7,802 bases of DNA. It comes from Clostridia bacterium (lineage in GTDB: Bacteria; Bacillota; Clostridia; Christensenellales; Borkfalkiaceae). Shown here one piece after another: positions 6,055-7,802 of the stretch (positions within the stretch are counted from its first letter, which is position 1; each line of letters starts with the position of its first letter). The notes under the pieces were generated by a model. The model was given only the letters and a program-made list of their open reading frames with translations. It searched no databases and was not told where the DNA came from. Both the position numbers and the translations under genes were made by a program. Location of the stretch: positions 1 through 7,802 of the forward strand of contig JAGBYC010000220.1 in assembly GCA_017628935.1 (NCBI GenBank). Reading direction: 5' to 3'.

Positions 6055-7802
6055 ATGGGTAACTTTTTAAGAAGATTTTTATCGTTTATTTTCGGTATGA
6101 TTTTCGGTTTCGTAGCGCTTGCTACTGCCGTGGTAACAATGGGTTATACCGTTTATAAAAATGCAAGTTTAAACGACTTGGGTTTAACTAAAGAGGAGGT
6201 TAACCTTGGTGGGCTTAACGATGCAACTATCGAAGAACTTTTAGCCCTTGTTTTAACTGCAACGAAAGACCCTACTTCTTACACTTTTGAAGATTTAGAA
6301 GAAGATTACGATTTTGACGTAAACGGATTGCTTACGTCTTTTGGCATTGACCCAGACACCGTTCATCCAGACGACCTTCGTGCAATCAAAAAAATTGCGC
6401 CGTTTGCGCTTATAAGCTCAACTGGTGACGAAGGTCCGTTTGACGATATCGGTTTAGGCGTGTTGTTCGCGTTTATTCCTGAAGTTGACGGCGTATACCC
6501 TATCTTCAGTGCTGGCGCGCGTAGTAAACTTCGTTCGTATACTATCGGTGAAGCGTTTGCAACTGACGAAACTGGTAATGCTACACTTGGCACAATATTT
6601 AATTCGTTGCCATTAGGTAGTATTTTATCGTCAATGTACGTTGAAACTTTTGATGCTAACAACGCTACGTATTCTTACGTATCGGTAGACGGTGGTATTT
6701 TAGATTCGTTTGGTAACGTTACTATCAACGAATTAACTACTTTAAGTAGTGATATCGGTTATGAGTTTAACGAAGGCGTTTTAGCAGACTTAGGTTCAAA
6801 CTCTATCGGCAACCTTTTAGGTATGGGAAACGACGGTAGCGTTTTCTCTACCGTGCTTTTAAATACAACGATTAGCGACCTTTTCGTTAAAAACGGCGAC
6901 GTTTACGCGTTTGACTTCTTCGTATTGTTAAACGACTTAAAGGTTGGCAGTTTAATGGGTATGACGTATTGTGATATCGATACGGGCTGTAATTTAGAAC
7001 ACAACCACGTTGAAGGTTGGTATGATGGTAGTGGCACGTTAGTTACTAACGAAGATATTGCCGGTGCAATTATGCTTAACCTTTACGACCTTGGCGTTGA
7101 AAGTCTTATTAACGGTTCTTTTGACGTTACAAGTTTAACTACTGGCATTTACTTTGGTCAAGCACTTGGCTTCACTAAAGGAAACGACGGTAAGTGGTAC
7201 GACGCTAACGGTACATACGCAGGCGACTTAAACAATGCGATTTCTAACATCTCACTTGAAGACTGCATGAACGGTGAACTTAGTATTGAAGATACTTTAG
7301 GTGGCGTTTCTGTTGGTGGTTTAATGGGAATGGAAAAAATCGACGGCGAATGGTACGACGCTAACGGCAACCTTGTTGGTGACGATATTGCCGGCGATTT
7401 AATGAAAGGCTTATACGACAAAACTTTCAACGATTTAACAAGTGGTAGTTTTGATATCGCTGAATTAACTGACGGCATTTACTTTGGTAAAGCGCTTGGC
7501 TATACTAAAGGAAACGATGGCAGATGGTATGACGATGCTAACGAATACGTTGGCGATTTAAACAACGCGATTTCTAACATTTCTCTTGAAGACTGTATGA
7601 ATGGTAACCTTAGCGTTGAAGATGCGCTTGGTTCAGTAACCGTTGGTGGTTTAATGGGAATGGAAAAAATCGACGGCGAATGGTATGACGCAGACGGCAA
7701 CCTTGTTGACGACGAAGACATCGCTGGCGAATTAATGAAAGGGTTATACGACAAAACTTTCAACGACTTATTAAACGGCGAATTAGATATCGCTGAATTA
7801 AC
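6055..7802 (+). CDS. Large repeat-containing membrane-anchored surface protein (3' end outside window)
   Basis: The frame is open from the ATG at 6055 to the window edge, giving 582 residues so far. The N-terminus has Arg6-Arg7 followed by a hydrophobic segment (about 8-31), then Lys35. This fits an uncleaved signal anchor with the bulk outside; an ALA at 21-23 also leaves a cleaved signal peptide possible. The next ~250 residues are acidic and rich in Asp, Asn, Gly and Thr, with degenerate repeat-like pieces (e.g. SIGNLLGM at 250-257). From residue ~293, related modules alternate. B modules carry VG[GS]LMGM...WYD...EDIAG and a C-terminal NG/SGS-x-D-[IV] motif; A modules carry GIYFG-x-ALG...GNDG-x-WYD...NNAISNISLEDCMNG. 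Each A module has one cysteine, and the first B module has an insertion with two Cys and two His. I do not recognise the family. A cell-surface structural or adhesive role is inference from architecture. No enzymatic motif is seen. Its own strong promoter and leader suggest high, independently controlled expression. Confidence 0.85.
   Translation, partial: MGNFLRRFLSFIFGMIFGFVALATAVVTMGYTVYKNASLNDLGLTKEEVNLGGLNDATIEELLALVLTATKDPTSYTFEDLEEDYDFDVNGLLTSFGIDPDTVHPDDLRAIKKIAPFALISSTGDEGPFDDIGLGVLFAFIPEVDGVYPIFSAGARSKLRSYTIGEAFATDETGNATLGTIFNSLPLGSILSSMYVETFDANNATYSYVSVDGGILDSFGNVTINELTTLSSDIGYEFNEGVLADLGSNSIGNLLGMGNDGSVFSTVLLNTTISDLFVKNGDVYAFDFFVLLNDLKVGSLMGMTYCDIDTGCNLEHNHVEGWYDGSGTLVTNEDIAGAIMLNLYDLGVESLINGSFDVTSLTTGIYFGQALGFTKGNDGKWYDANGTYAGDLNNAISNISLEDCMNGELSIEDTLGGVSVGGLMGMEKIDGEWYDANGNLVGDDIAGDLMKGLYDKTFNDLTSGSFDIAELTDGIYFGKALGYTKGNDGRWYDDANEYVGDLNNAISNISLEDCMNGNLSVEDALGSVTVGGLMGMEKIDGEWYDADGNLVDDEDIAGELMKGLYDKTFNDLLNGELDIAEL
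6931..7140 (+). repeat. Divergent B module with a Cys/His insertion
   Basis: This 70-residue copy (protein residues 293-362) aligns with the later B modules through VGSLMGM, WYD, LV-x-x-EDIAG and NGSFDV. Between GM and WYD it has 18 residues where the others have 6. The extra segment carries Cys306, Cys312, His316 and His318. It is otherwise one B-module length, so the insertion accounts for the size difference. Confidence 0.65.
7120..7802 (+). repeat. Coding tandem repeat with a 110/111-residue period
   Basis: The first full copy spans 7120-7449 (330 bp), the second 7450-7782 (333 bp), and a third begins at 7783 and is cut by the window edge. Each starts at [FL]-D-[VI] before an A module. 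Within a period the A module (7141-7299, 7471-7629; 53 residues) alternates with a B module (7300-7470, 57 residues; from 7630, about 58). A and B resemble each other in the order G-x-x-x-G-x-x-x-G, D-G-x-W-Y-D and a late N-G or S-G, which suggests that the A-B pair arose by duplication of a ~55-residue unit. A 44-nt exact match links 7312-7355 with 7642-7685. Confidence 0.9.

Noticed and set aside
7158..7763. Long minus-strand open frames opposite the repeat gene
   Set aside because: They lie antisense to the plus-strand repeats, recur with the same period, encode Ser/Pro-rich low-complexity sequence and have no ribosome site. They are by-products of the codon bias of the real gene.
1..7802. 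CRISPR array, tRNA or rRNA genes, transposase or attachment sites
   Set aside because: No short regularly spaced repeat with unique spacers, no tRNA cloverleaf or rRNA sequence, no transposase motifs and no flanking inverted repeats were seen on either strand.

Overview
The window looks like a chromosomal segment from a low-GC Gram-positive bacterium, probably an uncultured Clostridia-type Bacillota. The pointers are the AT-rich intergenic DNA, sigma-A-type promoters (TTGACA/TATATT class), strong AGGAG Shine-Dalgarno sites, simple hairpin terminators, and leucine codons that are mostly TTA and CTT. This placement is inferred from style and gene content; no rRNA or other phylogenetic marker is present.

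Layout. (1) Positions 1-174 hold the C-terminal end of an unrecognised beta-rich protein, followed by a terminator. (2) Positions 283-5165 look like one plus-strand transcription unit with a promoter before the first gene and a bidirectional terminator after the last. It holds an ABC-F ATPase of the YkpA/YbiT type (340-1914), a membrane-anchored McrB-like AAA+ ATPase (1976-3715), and a partner protein with a C-terminal zinc ribbon (3722-5128). The last two are 6 nt apart and probably form a functional pair. (3) A convergent minus-strand SIS-domain sugar-phosphate isomerase of the GmhA type (5184-5804) has its own near-consensus promoter. (4) After a 250-bp divergent promoter region, a plus-strand gene starts at 6055 and runs off the right edge. 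It encodes a large membrane-anchored or secreted protein built from alternating repeat modules.

The best candidate for an undescribed system is the AAA+/zinc-ribbon pair. The ATPase has the motif set of the McrB (COG1401) clade but starts with several transmembrane segments. Its partner has an ENRFV motif reminiscent of McrC/DUF2357-type partners, yet I see no PD-(D/E)xK nuclease site in it. The second candidate is the repeat protein, whose ~110-residue period consists of two related ~55-residue modules. All family assignments were made by reading the sequence; no database search was possible.
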